Notes: generated by a model not told the origin, from the sequence alone. A stretch of 64,000 nucleotides of DNA from SpSt-333 sp964371615 (GCA_964371615.1 CAYJMS010000002.1:434001-498000), one strand, 5' to 3'. Numbered from the stretch's first letter, positions 1 through 9,230 are shown. Translations and numbers: made by a program.

Positions 1-581
1 TTATCTTTCTTGATGAGCATCTCGCCCGCCTGCGTGATTCGGCGGAATATTTTGGTATGCCGTTCGATAATTCTGCGACTCTTGCAGCCCTGGAAGCAGC
101 CGCACAAGACTTCACAGCCGGGAATGAATACCGGATCCGGCTTCGTGTCGGAAACGACGGAGTTCCGCAAACTGAAACAACGGTGCTTGGGCCAATAGTA
201 CCTTCAGATTTCATCCGTATCGCCGAGGATACAACCGATTCATCGGACCGGTTTCTGTATCACAAGACAACATTCCGCGATCTATATAATCGCTACCGCG
301 TGCGTGCTGAAAAAGAACAGATTGCCGAATACATATTTCTGAATGAACGGAATGAAATTACCGAAGGAAGCATCACAAATATCTTCATCGAAAAGGACGG
401 AGTGCTTTTTACACCGCCAATATCGGCAGGCATACTGAACGGGATCTATCGGCAGCATGTGCTGGCAACAGCGAAAAACGCGAGAGAAAAGATCCTGAAC
501 GCTGATGATGTACGGCATGCGGATGCGGTTTATATCTGTAATTCAGTCCGTGGACTGCGGAAAGTTGCGCTTTCCGAATAA
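1..581 (+). CDS. PabC-like class IV aminotransferase (aminodeoxychorismate lyase), 5'-partial
   Basis: The reading frame is open to the window edge (first full codon at base 3), so the N-terminus is missing. The visible 192 residues match the fold-type IV PLP enzyme domain of 4-amino-4-deoxychorismate lyase, which makes p-aminobenzoate for folate. The stretch LDEHLARLRDSAEYFG near the edge is the usual start of the PabC domain. HKTTFRDLY carries the probable PLP lysine (codon at 264-266). NEITEGSITNIF and the closing NSVRGLRKV are also family signatures. In many bacteria this domain is fused behind PabB; the open 5' end fits such a fusion, but PabB itself is outside the window. A branched-chain aminotransferase is less likely given the short C-terminus. 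The next gene begins 49 bases downstream on the same strand. Confidence 0.8.
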   Translation, partial: IFLDEHLARLRDSAEYFGMPFDNSATLAALEAAAQDFTAGNEYRIRLRVGNDGVPQTETTVLGPIVPSDFIRIAEDTTDSSDRFLYHKTTFRDLYNRYRVRAEKEQIAEYIFLNERNEITEGSITNIFIEKDGVLFTPPISAGILNGIYRQHVLATAKNAREKILNADDVRHADAVYICNSVRGLRKVALSE

Positions 582-630
582 CGGTTTTTTTTATTACTTT
601 GGAATATTCCTCCACTTTTTGTTAGGTACG

Positions 631-2313
631 ATGAAGAATCTAATACCCTTTCTTTTCTTTTCCGCATCAATTGCATTCGGACAAAGTTCCTATAATATCT
701 CATTGTTTGGCACCATCGACCATTATGCCGGCGGTGCCAATGGCGCTGATTATTCCGAAATCTGGGGCTGGACGGATACTACCAATAATAGGGAATATGC
801 AATCATCGGCACTTCGCAGGGAACATCGATTGTCGATATCACCGAACTGCCTCTTAAAGAGGTGTCATTTCATGTCGGGCCGCCGTCGGGATATAACTAC
901 CATGAGTTTCGCACTTATAAAAATTACCTGTATGTGGGTGCCGAAGGCACCAATTCCGAAAAACGGCCCGGTATACAGATCATCGATCTGACGACTCTTC
1001 CGGATTCAGGAACGTTCAAGAAAACTTACTCCTGGATCGATACAACGAATTTCTCCACCAACTCCATTCGATTGTACAATCGCGCCCATACCGTCAGCAT
1101 TGACAAGAACTTTCTCTATGTTAATGGCGGAGATTTCGGAGGGACGAGAATCATCGATATCACCGATCCGTTGAACCCTATTCAGGTCGGATCGTACGGA
1201 AAAGGAAGCACGCCGTATGTGCACGATTCCTTTATCCGGAACGATACGCTCTATGCCGCTGCGATCAATTCCGGCCGGCTGGATATAGTCGATATGACCA
1301 CCAAAGGACATTATACACAGGATACTCCGGGAAAAGTTGTCAGCAAAACGCCGACTGTGCCGGAAGAACGAACCCACCAGGTGTGGCTGAGCGAGGATAG
1401 TCGCACCATGTTTGTTGCAACGGAAGTAACCGGCGGCCATCTTCATATTTATGATATAACCGATCGTACTGCACCGGTTGAAATTGCCACGTGGAAATCG
1501 GATCCGTCCAAAAGTATCCATAATGTTTTTGTCAAAGGAGATTTTCTGTACGTAGCGTACTACGGCGATGGGCTTCGAATTCTCGACATAAAAAATCCGT
1601 ACAATCCGATCGAGGTTGCTTTTTATGACACCTATCCCGGTCCGGTACAATTCCCTCATAGTTCCGTATTTCACGGCGCATGGGGTGTCTATCCGTACTT
1701 TCCCTCCGGAAAGATCGCCGTATCGGACATGAATACAGGACTGTATGTGTTCACTGTAGATTTAAAATATGGAGGCACTGTCACGGGAATTATCCGTGAT
1801 GCAACGACGCAATTACCGTTGAACGGGACAACTGTGCGTGTACTCGAAACCGGACGAACGCACGTCACTACCGCAACCGGCATCTATCGGTATGGAAATG
1901 CCGCAGGCCTCCACACTGTCGTGGTCTCAAAATCAGGTTATGTCACCGATACTCTATCCATCGTCACTCCCGAGGGAACCACGGACACAGTGCATGTTGA
2001 CCTTGCACAGGAAAACGCCACCTCAGCAGTCGATCGATCTATGGTCCCGGCATCGTTCGTTCTCCGTCAGAATTTCCCGAATCCCTTCAATCCCCGGACC
2101 GTCATTTCCTATAGCATCCCTTCGCCGGCGTCTGTATCGCTCACCGTGTTTAATACACTCGGCCAGAAAATCAATACGTTAGTGAATACGACGCAGCGCA
2201 GCGGTGACCACTATGTCGAATTTGATGCATCGACGCTGACCAGCGGCGTCTATTATTATATCTTGACGGCCGGAAGTTTTTACGCCGCCAGAAAAATGAT
2301 TGTCACAAAATGA
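631..2313 (+). CDS. Choice-of-anchor B (LVIVD-repeat) protein with T9SS sorting domain
   Basis: Secreted protein of 560 residues. An upstream in-frame ATG at 505 lies inside the previous gene; the ATG at 631 is chosen because it opens directly into a signal peptide (MKNLIPFLFFSASIAFGQ). Residues about 20-370 contain beta-propeller-like LVIVD repeats, seen as recurring IIDITD, LDIVDM and LRILDI strands, plus a HEFRTY segment typical of choice-of-anchor B proteins. Residues about 375-450 resemble a carboxypeptidase-regulatory-like beta sandwich. The last ~85 residues are a type A T9SS sorting domain (NFPNPFNP ... SGVYYY ... ARKMIVTK), so the mature protein should be exported and surface attached or released. 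Ligand and role are unknown. Its stop overlaps the next start (ATGA), indicating co-translation with the peptidase gene. Confidence 0.85.
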   Translation: MKNLIPFLFFSASIAFGQSSYNISLFGTIDHYAGGANGADYSEIWGWTDTTNNREYAIIGTSQGTSIVDITELPLKEVSFHVGPPSGYNYHEFRTYKNYLYVGAEGTNSEKRPGIQIIDLTTLPDSGTFKKTYSWIDTTNFSTNSIRLYNRAHTVSIDKNFLYVNGGDFGGTRIIDITDPLNPIQVGSYGKGSTPYVHDSFIRNDTLYAAAINSGRLDIVDMTTKGHYTQDTPGKVVSKTPTVPEERTHQVWLSEDSRTMFVATEVTGGHLHIYDITDRTAPVEIATWKSDPSKSIHNVFVKGDFLYVAYYGDGLRILDIKNPYNPIEVAFYDTYPGPVQFPHSSVFHGAWGVYPYFPSGKIAVSDMNTGLYVFTVDLKYGGTVTGIIRDATTQLPLNGTTVRVLETGRTHVTTATGIYRYGNAAGLHTVVVSKSGYVTDTLSIVTPEGTTDTVHVDLAQENATSAVDRSMVPASFVLRQNFPNPFNPRTVISYSIPSPASVSLTVFNTLGQKINTLVNTTQRSGDHYVEFDASTLTSGVYYYILTAGSFYAARKMIVTK

Positions 2314-4724
2314 AAAACACAGTTGTCGTAATTTTCCTTTGTTTCATTTCGCTCACCGCGCAGGATCGGTACAGCCAGGTCCGGATTCCGGTCCATTCTC
2401 CTGCCGCAATGAAGCGTCTTGTTGATCTCGGCATTGCCGTCGATCATTTTCACGGCAAGGTCGGAAGTGCGATTGATGTATATCTCAATACTGCTGAAAT
2501 TAAGTCGCTTAAAAAAAACGGGATTCCGTTTACAATACTGATAGACGATTGGCAGGAATATTACACTCAAACAAAAGCGGCAGATCTGTTTCCAACGATT
2601 CTTCCGGCCGATGCCCCGGCATTTTTTCGGTACGGATCGATGGGGGGATTTTTAACCTATACCGAAGTCCTCCAGCAACTGGACTCAATGTCCCTTTTAT
2701 TCCCCGCGTTGATCACATCCAGGGATTCCATCGGTGTCTCCAACGAAGGGCGTGCAATTTACGCAATAAAAATTTCCGACCAACCTGGTATTGATGAATC
2801 GAACGAACCGGAAGTGCTTTTCACCGCATTGCATCATGCGCGCGAACCGCAGGGAATGACGACGTTGATCTATTATATGTGGTGGCTGCTGGAAAATTAT
2901 AACAGCGATCCCGAAGCATCCTATCTTGTGAACAACCGGGAACTCTGGTTCATCCCCGTCGTCAATCCCGACGGATATATTTTCAACCAAACAATCGCAC
3001 CGGACGGCGGAGGAATGTGGCGAAAGAATCGTCGCATTAATATAGACAGTACATACGGAGTCGATTTAAATAGAAATTACGGACCGGAGAATATGTGGAA
3101 TTCGTTTAACAACGGATCAAGCATAAATCCCGACAACGAAACCTTCCGCGGCACCGCCCCGTTTTCCGAACCGGAAACGCAAACCATCGATCGATTTCTA
3201 CGGTCAAAAAAAATCAATGTCTGTTTCAATTACCACACATATGGCAATTATCTCATCTATCCCTGGGGATATTCCTCGGAGGAAAGTCCGGATTCTCTTC
3301 TTTTCCGCGAATGGACCTATACGATGACGAATGTCAACCGGTATGCAACGGGGACCGACATGCAGACCGTTCAATATTCAACGCGGGGTAATTCCGATGA
3401 TTTTATGTACGGAGATACATCCGATGGAAAACAGCGGACGTACGCATTGACACCGGAAGTCGGCAGGACAGGATTTTGGCCGTCGCAAAGTGAGATCTAT
3501 CCCCTTGCGGAAGAAAACCAGGAGATGAACAAACTCCTCACCTATTATGCCGGACATTTTCCTTATGTGCGCCGCCATTGGTATGAGGATACTCTTGGAA
3601 ATGCAATTCTCTCACCCCGAAATATTTTTAATCTTCAGATCGAACTGGGCAACAGAGGTCTCGAGAAAGCTGAAAATCTTACCGTCACGGTCAACGATCC
3701 GTCATTGATGTATTCTTTTGCATCACAGAAAGTATCATTGCTACCGTCGTTGGCAGATACACTCATATCGATCCGCGGAATACAACACAATTATACTCTT
3801 GAAAACATTTATTTTGTCGTGACAATTTCAGACTCATCCGGATTTTTGGTCAGGGATACGCTGCGGGCATTCACAACAACGTCGGCGGTCGTCTTCAGTG
3901 ACGATGCCACCGGCGGTGTGACCAACTGGACCATTGGAACCGGCTGGGGAACGACTGCTGATGCGTACTCTTCCCCGCTCGCGTTTACTGATTCACCGAC
4001 GGGAAAATATGCGGCGAACGTGAACAGTGCATTAACCATGAAAAACGGAGTGCAACTTCCGCCCCCTCATAACGAACTCAGGTTTCGGACTAAGTGGTCG
4101 ATCGAACCGGCATGGGATTTCGGTACAGTCGAAGCATCGACCAATGGCGGCGTCAACTGGCATCCTTTGCGCACACCATTGACCCGTAATGGATCCGGAC
4201 TGTCGGGCAGCAAACAACCGGTTGGTTCATTCGGGTTTGACGGCTTTAATCCTTCAGTGCTCGCATCGGTTCTGGACACAAGAGATTATTGGATCGAACA
4301 GTCTGTTGACCTGAGTGAATTTAATGGACATACTGTCCTGATTCGATTCCGTTTGGCATCCGATGGCGCGGAAGAACGAGACGGCTGGTATCTAGACGAC
4401 ATACGGATCATTCACTATAATTATGCCCCTTTAAGCGTCACCGAAATCGCTCCGGTTGCCGAATTCTTCGACCTCTCGCAGAATTATCCGAATCCATTCA
4501 ATCCGTCAACGACCGTACGATTTTCGATTCCACGAAATTCCCATACAGAATTATCCGTTTTTGATGCGATTGGACGCAAAATATCGACCGTTGTGGAGCA
4601 AAATTTGCAGGCGGGATCGTACACCGCAACAATCGATGCGCGCCAGTTGTCTAGCGGGGTTTATTTTTATAGATTAGTAGCAGGTTCTTACACCGCAATA
4701 AAGAAAATGACCGTCTTAAAATGA
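2310..4724 (+). CDS. Zinc carboxypeptidase (peptidase M14) with T9SS sorting domain
   Basis: Secreted metallopeptidase of 804 residues with a signal peptide at 1-18. The M14 domain covers roughly residues 110-420: the zinc motif HxxE is His176-Ala-Arg-Glu179, the substrate-binding RNY segment follows Asp252, the third zinc ligand is His309 in NYHTYGN, and the general base is Glu383 in TPEVG. All catalytic positions are present, so activity is expected. A long beta-rich middle region, including an immune-inhibitor-like segment with a DGWYLDDI strand, precedes the sorting domain (about 720-804, NYPNPFNP ... KKMTVLK). It probably trims peptides outside the cell. It overlaps the LVIVD gene by 4 bases and deoC by 4 bases, although deoC has an unrelated role. 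Confidence 0.92.
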   Translation: MKNTVVVIFLCFISLTAQDRYSQVRIPVHSPAAMKRLVDLGIAVDHFHGKVGSAIDVYLNTAEIKSLKKNGIPFTILIDDWQEYYTQTKAADLFPTILPADAPAFFRYGSMGGFLTYTEVLQQLDSMSLLFPALITSRDSIGVSNEGRAIYAIKISDQPGIDESNEPEVLFTALHHAREPQGMTTLIYYMWWLLENYNSDPEASYLVNNRELWFIPVVNPDGYIFNQTIAPDGGGMWRKNRRINIDSTYGVDLNRNYGPENMWNSFNNGSSINPDNETFRGTAPFSEPETQTIDRFLRSKKINVCFNYHTYGNYLIYPWGYSSEESPDSLLFREWTYTMTNVNRYATGTDMQTVQYSTRGNSDDFMYGDTSDGKQRTYALTPEVGRTGFWPSQSEIYPLAEENQEMNKLLTYYAGHFPYVRRHWYEDTLGNAILSPRNIFNLQIELGNRGLEKAENLTVTVNDPSLMYSFASQKVSLLPSLADTLISIRGIQHNYTLENIYFVVTISDSSGFLVRDTLRAFTTTSAVVFSDDATGGVTNWTIGTGWGTTADAYSSPLAFTDSPTGKYAANVNSALTMKNGVQLPPPHNELRFRTKWSIEPAWDFGTVEASTNGGVNWHPLRTPLTRNGSGLSGSKQPVGSFGFDGFNPSVLASVLDTRDYWIEQSVDLSEFNGHTVLIRFRLASDGAEERDGWYLDDIRIIHYNYAPLSVTEIAPVAEFFDLSQNYPNPFNPSTTVRFSIPRNSHTELSVFDAIGRKISTVVEQNLQAGSYTATIDARQLSSGVYFYRLVAGSYTAIKKMTVLK

Positions 4725-4752
4725 TCAAATCAACAAAATTTCCCAATTTCCG
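4721..4752. repeat. Octamer-period repeat at the M14/deoC junction
   Basis: Four consecutive 8-mers can be read: ATGATCAA, ATCAACAA, AATTTCCC, AATTTCCG. The second is identical to a unit of the repeat at 36872-36919. The block overlaps the stop of the carboxypeptidase gene and forms the first codons assigned to deoC. Confidence 0.4.
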
Positions 4753-5632
4753 AATGAGTCCCTCCGTCGATCAAGTCGGAATAGAAGAGCGTGTTGCCCG
4801 CTTTACAACCCGCAGTATAAAAAAATCATCGAAGGTGCAGGCGCTCAAGCTCATTCTGAATATGATCGATCTGACCACACTGGAAGGGAAAGATACGCCG
4901 GGAAAAGTTCGGCAAATGTGTTACAAAGCAGCCCACTTGTGTGATCATGTTCCGGGTTTGCCGACCGTCGCTGCAGTTTGTGTCTATCCTAATCATGTCC
5001 GGACCGCCAAAAAGGCGTTGAGCGGAACCGGAATACATGTCGCTTCCGTCGCCACCGCCTTCCCGAGCGGTAACACAACTCTGGACGTCAAGATAGCCGA
5101 CACTCGTTTCGCCGTCGCTGAAGGCGCTGACGAAGTCGACATGGTCATCTCCCGCGGAAAATTTCTGGAGGGTGAATACGGATTTGTATTCGACGAAATC
5201 GCATCGGTCAAAGAGGCATGCGGTACTGCCCGGCTGAAAGTGATTTTGGAAACCGGTGAACTTTCCACACTCGACAATATCCGTCGTGCGAGCGATATCG
5301 CGATTGCTGCCGGCGCCGATTTCATTAAAACATCCACCGGAAAAATCCAACCCGCTGCCACCATGCCGGTAACGTTGGTGATGCTTCAGGCAATCAAAGA
5401 TCATTTTCATGCAACGGGTATAATGGTCGGCATGAAGCCGGCGGGGGGAATTTCCACTGCAAAACTCGCCATTCAATATCTGGTGATGCTGCATGAGACG
5501 CTAGGCGATGCGTGGATGACCAACCGATGGTTCCGTTTCGGCGCCAGCAGTCTGGCAAACGATGTATTGATGCAGATTGCGAAGGAACAACAGGGAGCGT
5601 ATCAGGGAAAAGAATATTTTTCCATCGATTAA
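4721..5632 (+). CDS. deoC: Deoxyribose-phosphate aldolase
   Basis: Cytosolic class I aldolase that cleaves 2-deoxyribose 5-phosphate to glyceraldehyde 3-phosphate and acetaldehyde. Catalytic residues are visible: Lys203 (FIKTSTG, Schiff base), Lys239 in GMKPAGG (proton relay), Asp140 in DEVDMV and Lys173 in KVILETG. The first 11 codons are encoded by an 8-bp-period repeat resembling intergenic repeats elsewhere in the window, and the family core starts later. The ATG at 4754 (MSPSVDQV) is therefore a credible alternative start; neither site has a good ribosome-binding site. The 303-residue length includes an N-terminal extension of the kind seen in longer DeoC forms. The two ALDH genes follow at once, which suits oxidation of the acetaldehyde product. 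Confidence 0.93.
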   Translation: MIKSTKFPNFRMSPSVDQVGIEERVARFTTRSIKKSSKVQALKLILNMIDLTTLEGKDTPGKVRQMCYKAAHLCDHVPGLPTVAAVCVYPNHVRTAKKALSGTGIHVASVATAFPSGNTTLDVKIADTRFAVAEGADEVDMVISRGKFLEGEYGFVFDEIASVKEACGTARLKVILETGELSTLDNIRRASDIAIAAGADFIKTSTGKIQPAATMPVTLVMLQAIKDHFHATGIMVGMKPAGGISTAKLAIQYLVMLHETLGDAWMTNRWFRFGASSLANDVLMQIAKEQQGAYQGKEYFSID

Positions 5633-5640
5633 CAAATTCG

Positions 5641-7158
5641 ATGAACAATCGACTTGGAATGCCAAAGGGACTTATGAAGACATCAAAGACATCGCAGCAA
5701 TCGGAAACACCGATCAGTTTCTTTAAAGACTGGAAATATCAACCGGCTCCGGAGAGCAAAGACCATGTGCATCTGCAGGAGCGGTACGATCTTTTTATCA
5801 ACGGAAAATTCGTCCCCCCCTCCGGAAAAAAATATTTTGACACGATCAATCCCGCCACCGAATCCACAATCGCAGCGATCGCAGAGGCCGGTGAAAAGGA
5901 TGTCGATGCGGCCGTCAACGCTGCGGAAAAGGCCTATACGACCGTGTGGAAAAAGATGCCTGGTAAAGACCGCGGGAAGTATATTTATCGTATCGCCCGA
6001 ATGATTCAGGAGCGTGCGCGGGAATTCGCAGTCATTGAAAGCATGGACGGCGGCAAGCCGATCCGCGAATCGCGGGACTTCGACATCCCCCTTGCCGCAA
6101 ATCATTTCTTTTACTATGCGGGATGGGCAGATAAGCTGCAGTATGCCTTTCCAAACCGACAACCGCAGCCGATCGGCGTTGCGGGACAGATCATTCCGTG
6201 GAATTTCCCGTTGCTGATGGCCGCATGGAAGATTGCACCGGCATTGGCTTCCGGAAATACGGTGGTTCTGAAACCGGCGGAGACGACATCGCTTACGGCA
6301 TTAAAATTAGCCGAGCTGATCCGGGATTGCGATCTGCCGCCGGGAGTGGTCAACATTGTCACCGGATTCGGAAAAACCGGCGCGGCCATTGTTAATCACC
6401 CGAAAGTAAAGAAGATTGCCTTTACCGGAAGCACCGAAGTCGGAAAAATCATTCAAAAAGCTATTGCGGGGACCGATAAAAAAGTGACGCTCGAACTCGG
6501 CGGGAAAGCGGCCAACATTGTCTTCGAAGATGCCACCATCGATCAGGCTGTCGAGGGAATCGTGAACGGAATTTTCTTTAATCAGGGACATGTTTGCTGC
6601 GCCGGATCCCGGCTGCTGGTTCAGGAAAGCGTAGCGGATGAAGTAATCAGGAAACTCAAGGATCGAATGGAAACGCTGATCGTCGGCGATCCTTTGGATA
6701 AGAACACGGATATCGGCGCGATCAATTCCAAAGATCAATTGTCGAAGATCAATTCATATATCAAGATCGGCATTGACGAGGGAGCAGAATTGTACCAAAG
6801 TTCCTGTTCCCTTCCGTCGAAGGGATTCTACTGTAAACCGACTCTCTTTCTCCATACTTCCCAGTCGCACCGGCTGGTGCAGGAAGAGATTTTCGGTCCG
6901 GTATTAGCGGTGCAGACATTCCGGACAGTTGAGGAAGCGATTGAAAAGGCAAATAATATTCCCTACGGGCTTTCCGCCGGTGTCTGGACCGATAAAGGAT
7001 CCAAGATTTTCAATCTGACCACAAAATTACGCGCCGGTGTCGTTTGGGCGAATACCTATAACAAGTTCGATCCGACATCGCCGTTCGGCGGATATAAAGA
7101 AAGCGGCTTCGGACGCGAAGGCGGCCTGCACGGCCTTGCTTCGTATGTCACTTTATAA
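5641..7158 (+). CDS. Aldehyde dehydrogenase, catalytically complete (ALDH16-like first half)
   Basis: NAD(P)-dependent aldehyde dehydrogenase of 505 residues. Visible active-site elements are PWNFP with the oxyanion Asn188, FTGST at 261-265 in the cofactor fold, the general base Glu285 (LELGGK) and nucleophile Cys319 in GHVCCAGS. An in-frame ATG at 5512 lies inside deoC and is rejected. The ATG at 5641 is used, while 5674 (preceded by AAGGGA at short spacing) is a possible alternative. It follows deoC by 8 bases and precedes a short ALDH-like gene lacking the catalytic half. The acetaldehyde released by DeoC is the most natural substrate, giving acetate, but specificity cannot be read from sequence. 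The pair resembles the two-domain ALDH16 family split into two genes. Confidence 0.92.
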   Translation: MNNRLGMPKGLMKTSKTSQQSETPISFFKDWKYQPAPESKDHVHLQERYDLFINGKFVPPSGKKYFDTINPATESTIAAIAEAGEKDVDAAVNAAEKAYTTVWKKMPGKDRGKYIYRIARMIQERAREFAVIESMDGGKPIRESRDFDIPLAANHFFYYAGWADKLQYAFPNRQPQPIGVAGQIIPWNFPLLMAAWKIAPALASGNTVVLKPAETTSLTALKLAELIRDCDLPPGVVNIVTGFGKTGAAIVNHPKVKKIAFTGSTEVGKIIQKAIAGTDKKVTLELGGKAANIVFEDATIDQAVEGIVNGIFFNQGHVCCAGSRLLVQESVADEVIRKLKDRMETLIVGDPLDKNTDIGAINSKDQLSKINSYIKIGIDEGAELYQSSCSLPSKGFYCKPTLFLHTSQSHRLVQEEIFGPVLAVQTFRTVEEAIEKANNIPYGLSAGVWTDKGSKIFNLTTKLRAGVVWANTYNKFDPTSPFGGYKESGFGREGGLHGLASYVTL

Positions 7159-7248
7159 TAGAAAGATCTTTTTTCCGTCAAGCAGGTCGATTGGCGGATG
7201 CTTCCCCTCGTTTTGATGAACGATCAATAGAAAAGTGAAAGAACTATT

Positions 7249-8130
7249 ATGTCACGAATTGAAGTCCAGAAAACTTACAAAATCTATATCGGCGGGCAAT
7301 TCCCCCGTACGGAAAGCGGCAGATATTATCCGCTTTTAAATAGGAAAAGAGAGACCATTGCAAATGTCTCTCTTTGTTCCCGTAAGGATTTCCGTAATGC
7401 GGTTGTCGCAGCACGGGGCGCATACGGCGGATGGTCCTCGCGCGCTGCGTTTAACCGCGGACAGATTTTGTACCGAATTGCCGAGATGCTCGAGGGACGA
7501 AAGGAACAATTTGTCGAGGAACTGATCCTTCAGGGAAGTACCTCTACCGCCGCTGCCGATGAAGTCTCAGCTGCGATCGATCGTATCGTCCATTACAGCG
7601 GCTGGTGCGATAAATATCAACAATTGTTCGGAACGGTCAATCCTGTCGCATCGTCTCATTTCAATTTTTCCGTACCGGAGCCGACCGGAGTCGTTTCAAT
7701 CATCGCCCCGGAAGAAAGCTCATTGCTCGGATTGGTGTCGGTCGTCCTTCCCTGCATCGCCGGCGGCAATACCTGCATCGTGCTGGCGTCGGAATCGAAA
7801 CCACTCTGCGCAGTGACATTTGCGGAAGTCCTGGCAACATCGGATCTTCCGTCCGGCGTCGTGAATATATTGACCGGGACGAGCAAGGAGTTGCACGAAC
7901 ACTTTTCGAGCCATATGGATGTCAATGCAATGGTGTACTGCCGTCATGACAGTGCCGAAAAGAAAACCGTCGCGCAGAATGCATCGCTCAATGTAAAACG
8001 GGTCTTCTTCTGGACCGATGACTGGAGCAAGCAAACGAGCGAACAACCGTACAGGATCATGGACCTACAGGAAATTAAGACCACGTGGCATCCCATTGAA
8101 CATATCGGAGCATCCGGTGGAAAATATTAG
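7249..8130 (+). CDS. Truncated ALDH-like protein without catalytic domain (ALDH16-like second half)
   Basis: A 293-residue protein with the N-terminal, cofactor-domain part of an aldehyde dehydrogenase, ending before the catalytic Cys domain. Even the retained half is degenerate. The PWNFP position reads APEES (153-157), so the oxyanion Asn is lost, and the FTGS position reads YCRH (230-233). The reading frame is intact and codon use looks ordinary, so this is not a fresh truncation; the C-terminal LKTxWHP-like segment (IKTTWHPIEHIG) gives a natural end. Human ALDH16A1 and some bacterial relatives carry a similar non-catalytic second ALDH domain. The likely role, inferred, is a structural partner of the preceding enzyme. 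A run of GAAAAGTGAAAG precedes the ATG. Confidence 0.82.
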   Translation: MSRIEVQKTYKIYIGGQFPRTESGRYYPLLNRKRETIANVSLCSRKDFRNAVVAARGAYGGWSSRAAFNRGQILYRIAEMLEGRKEQFVEELILQGSTSTAAADEVSAAIDRIVHYSGWCDKYQQLFGTVNPVASSHFNFSVPEPTGVVSIIAPEESSLLGLVSVVLPCIAGGNTCIVLASESKPLCAVTFAEVLATSDLPSGVVNILTGTSKELHEHFSSHMDVNAMVYCRHDSAEKKTVAQNASLNVKRVFFWTDDWSKQTSEQPYRIMDLQEIKTTWHPIEHIGASGGKY

Positions 8131-8668
8131 ATTTGCATTCATTCTGACCTCCGTTATCTGTTGCATCGGCCTATTCGGATGTTCCTCATCGGAAGAGTCG
8201 TATGATGACGAGTACATGGCCGACTATCAGGAAACGGATACAGAACAGAACGCAGAACAGAACATTGATACGGCAGTGACATCGGCGCCCGAAACGAAAC
8301 AACAACCGGTTTCCGTTCCTTCGAATCGGCGCTTCAACGTACAAGCGGACACGTTAACCGTTCAATCGAAAAAGAAGGAATTGCTGAAAACCCCGCCGTT
8401 AACCGTGAAAAACAGCGTGCCGCAAAAATATTACAGCGTTCAGATCGGCGCGTATCGTTTAAAGAGCAATACTGACCGCAATTATGCCCTCTCTTTAAAG
8501 AGATTCCAACAGCCGGTGATCCGATTTTACGAGAAGGGAATTAAAATGGAGCGGGTGTGCGTCGGCCATTTTTCATCATTAAAAATGGCGCAGACTTTCC
8601 TGAAGAAAATTCAAAAACAATATCCTGCCGATTACACCGAGGCATGGGTGGCGGAACTGAAACAATGA
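8117..8668 (+). CDS. SPOR-domain lipoprotein
   Basis: A 183-residue predicted lipoprotein. The GTG at 8117 is chosen because GGAG stands 6 bases upstream and the reading begins with a lipoprotein signal whose lipobox ends LFGC. An upstream ATG at 8018 would bury that signal inside a 33-residue extension lying in the ALDH gene. Residues about 30-100 are acidic, polar and low in complexity, a probable linker. Residues about 105-180 form a SPOR domain (YYSVQIGAY ... VCVGHFSSLKMAQTFLKKI), a fold that binds glycan strands of peptidoglycan stripped of stem peptides, often at division sites. It overlaps the ALDH-like gene by 14 bases and the next SPOR gene by 4 bases. A cell-envelope or division role is inferred from the domain. 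Confidence 0.85.
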   Translation: MENIRFAFILTSVICCIGLFGCSSSEESYDDEYMADYQETDTEQNAEQNIDTAVTSAPETKQQPVSVPSNRRFNVQADTLTVQSKKKELLKTPPLTVKNSVPQKYYSVQIGAYRLKSNTDRNYALSLKRFQQPVIRFYEKGIKMERVCVGHFSSLKMAQTFLKKIQKQYPADYTEAWVAELKQ

Positions 8669-9225
8669 ATATCATCGTCTCCTCTTTCGTTTTTTTACTC
8701 TTGTCCGCAGCGGCGCTGTTTGATCTTCCGCAGGTACCCGGCAATGGTTACACCGGCACCGACTCGCTGGCCAACCAACCGAAGAAGGAAAGCGTGAGCA
8801 AATACGAGCGCTCATTTAAACCGTCATTTTACGACACCGAAGTATACCTGTATAAGAAGGACGACACATCAAAAGCCGTCGGCCGGTCAATCGACGAATT
8901 GACGACTGCCGCCCCGGAAACACTGCAAGGATTTCGGGTACAGATTTTGGCGACCAATGTATATGATGAAGCGTTGACAGTCCGCAACGATATCATCACC
9001 CGCTTTCCGGATTTATGGGTCTATACCGTCTATGAGGTTCCCGCGTATAAGATACGAATCGGGGATTTTGTCAATCGTGCGGAGGCAACAGCCATATTGA
9101 ATACGTTCAAAGGAGAGGGATTCAGGACAGCATGGATTGTACCGGATCGCATCATTAAAAACCAGCCGCCAAAACCGCCGATACCAGAACCCATCGACAG
9201 CACATCGACGATCGACGAAGAATAA
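8665..9225 (+). CDS. SPOR-domain protein, exported
   Basis: A 186-residue protein starting at the ATG that overlaps the previous stop (ATGA). The N-terminus (MNIIVSSFVFLLLSAAALF) is a signal peptide or membrane anchor. Residues about 84-165 are a SPOR domain (GFRVQILATNVYDEA ... YKIRIGDFVNRAEATAIL), and the C-terminus is proline-rich. It forms a translationally coupled pair with the SPOR lipoprotein in front, suggesting two peptidoglycan-binding proteins made together. The gene ends 5 bases from the convergent lipoprotein gene, with no obvious terminator between them. Confidence 0.82.
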   Translation: MNIIVSSFVFLLLSAAALFDLPQVPGNGYTGTDSLANQPKKESVSKYERSFKPSFYDTEVYLYKKDDTSKAVGRSIDELTTAAPETLQGFRVQILATNVYDEALTVRNDIITRFPDLWVYTVYEVPAYKIRIGDFVNRAEATAILNTFKGEGFRTAWIVPDRIIKNQPPKPPIPEPIDSTSTIDEE

Positions 9226-9230
9226 TATGC

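Noticed and set aside
1006..1674. A 222-codon open frame on the minus strand inside the LVIVD-repeat gene
   Set aside because: It lies fully antisense to a well-supported secreted protein and has no recognisable domain, signal peptide or ribosome-binding site.
4826..5494. A 222-codon minus-strand frame opposite deoC
   Set aside because: deoC shows all catalytic residues in the other frame; this frame is rich in Cys and His scatter with no family match.
7249..8130. Short ALDH-like gene as a frameshifted pseudogene
   Set aside because: The frame is intact, the C-terminus has a natural ending, and no remnants of the missing catalytic half are seen downstream, where a lipoprotein gene begins at once.
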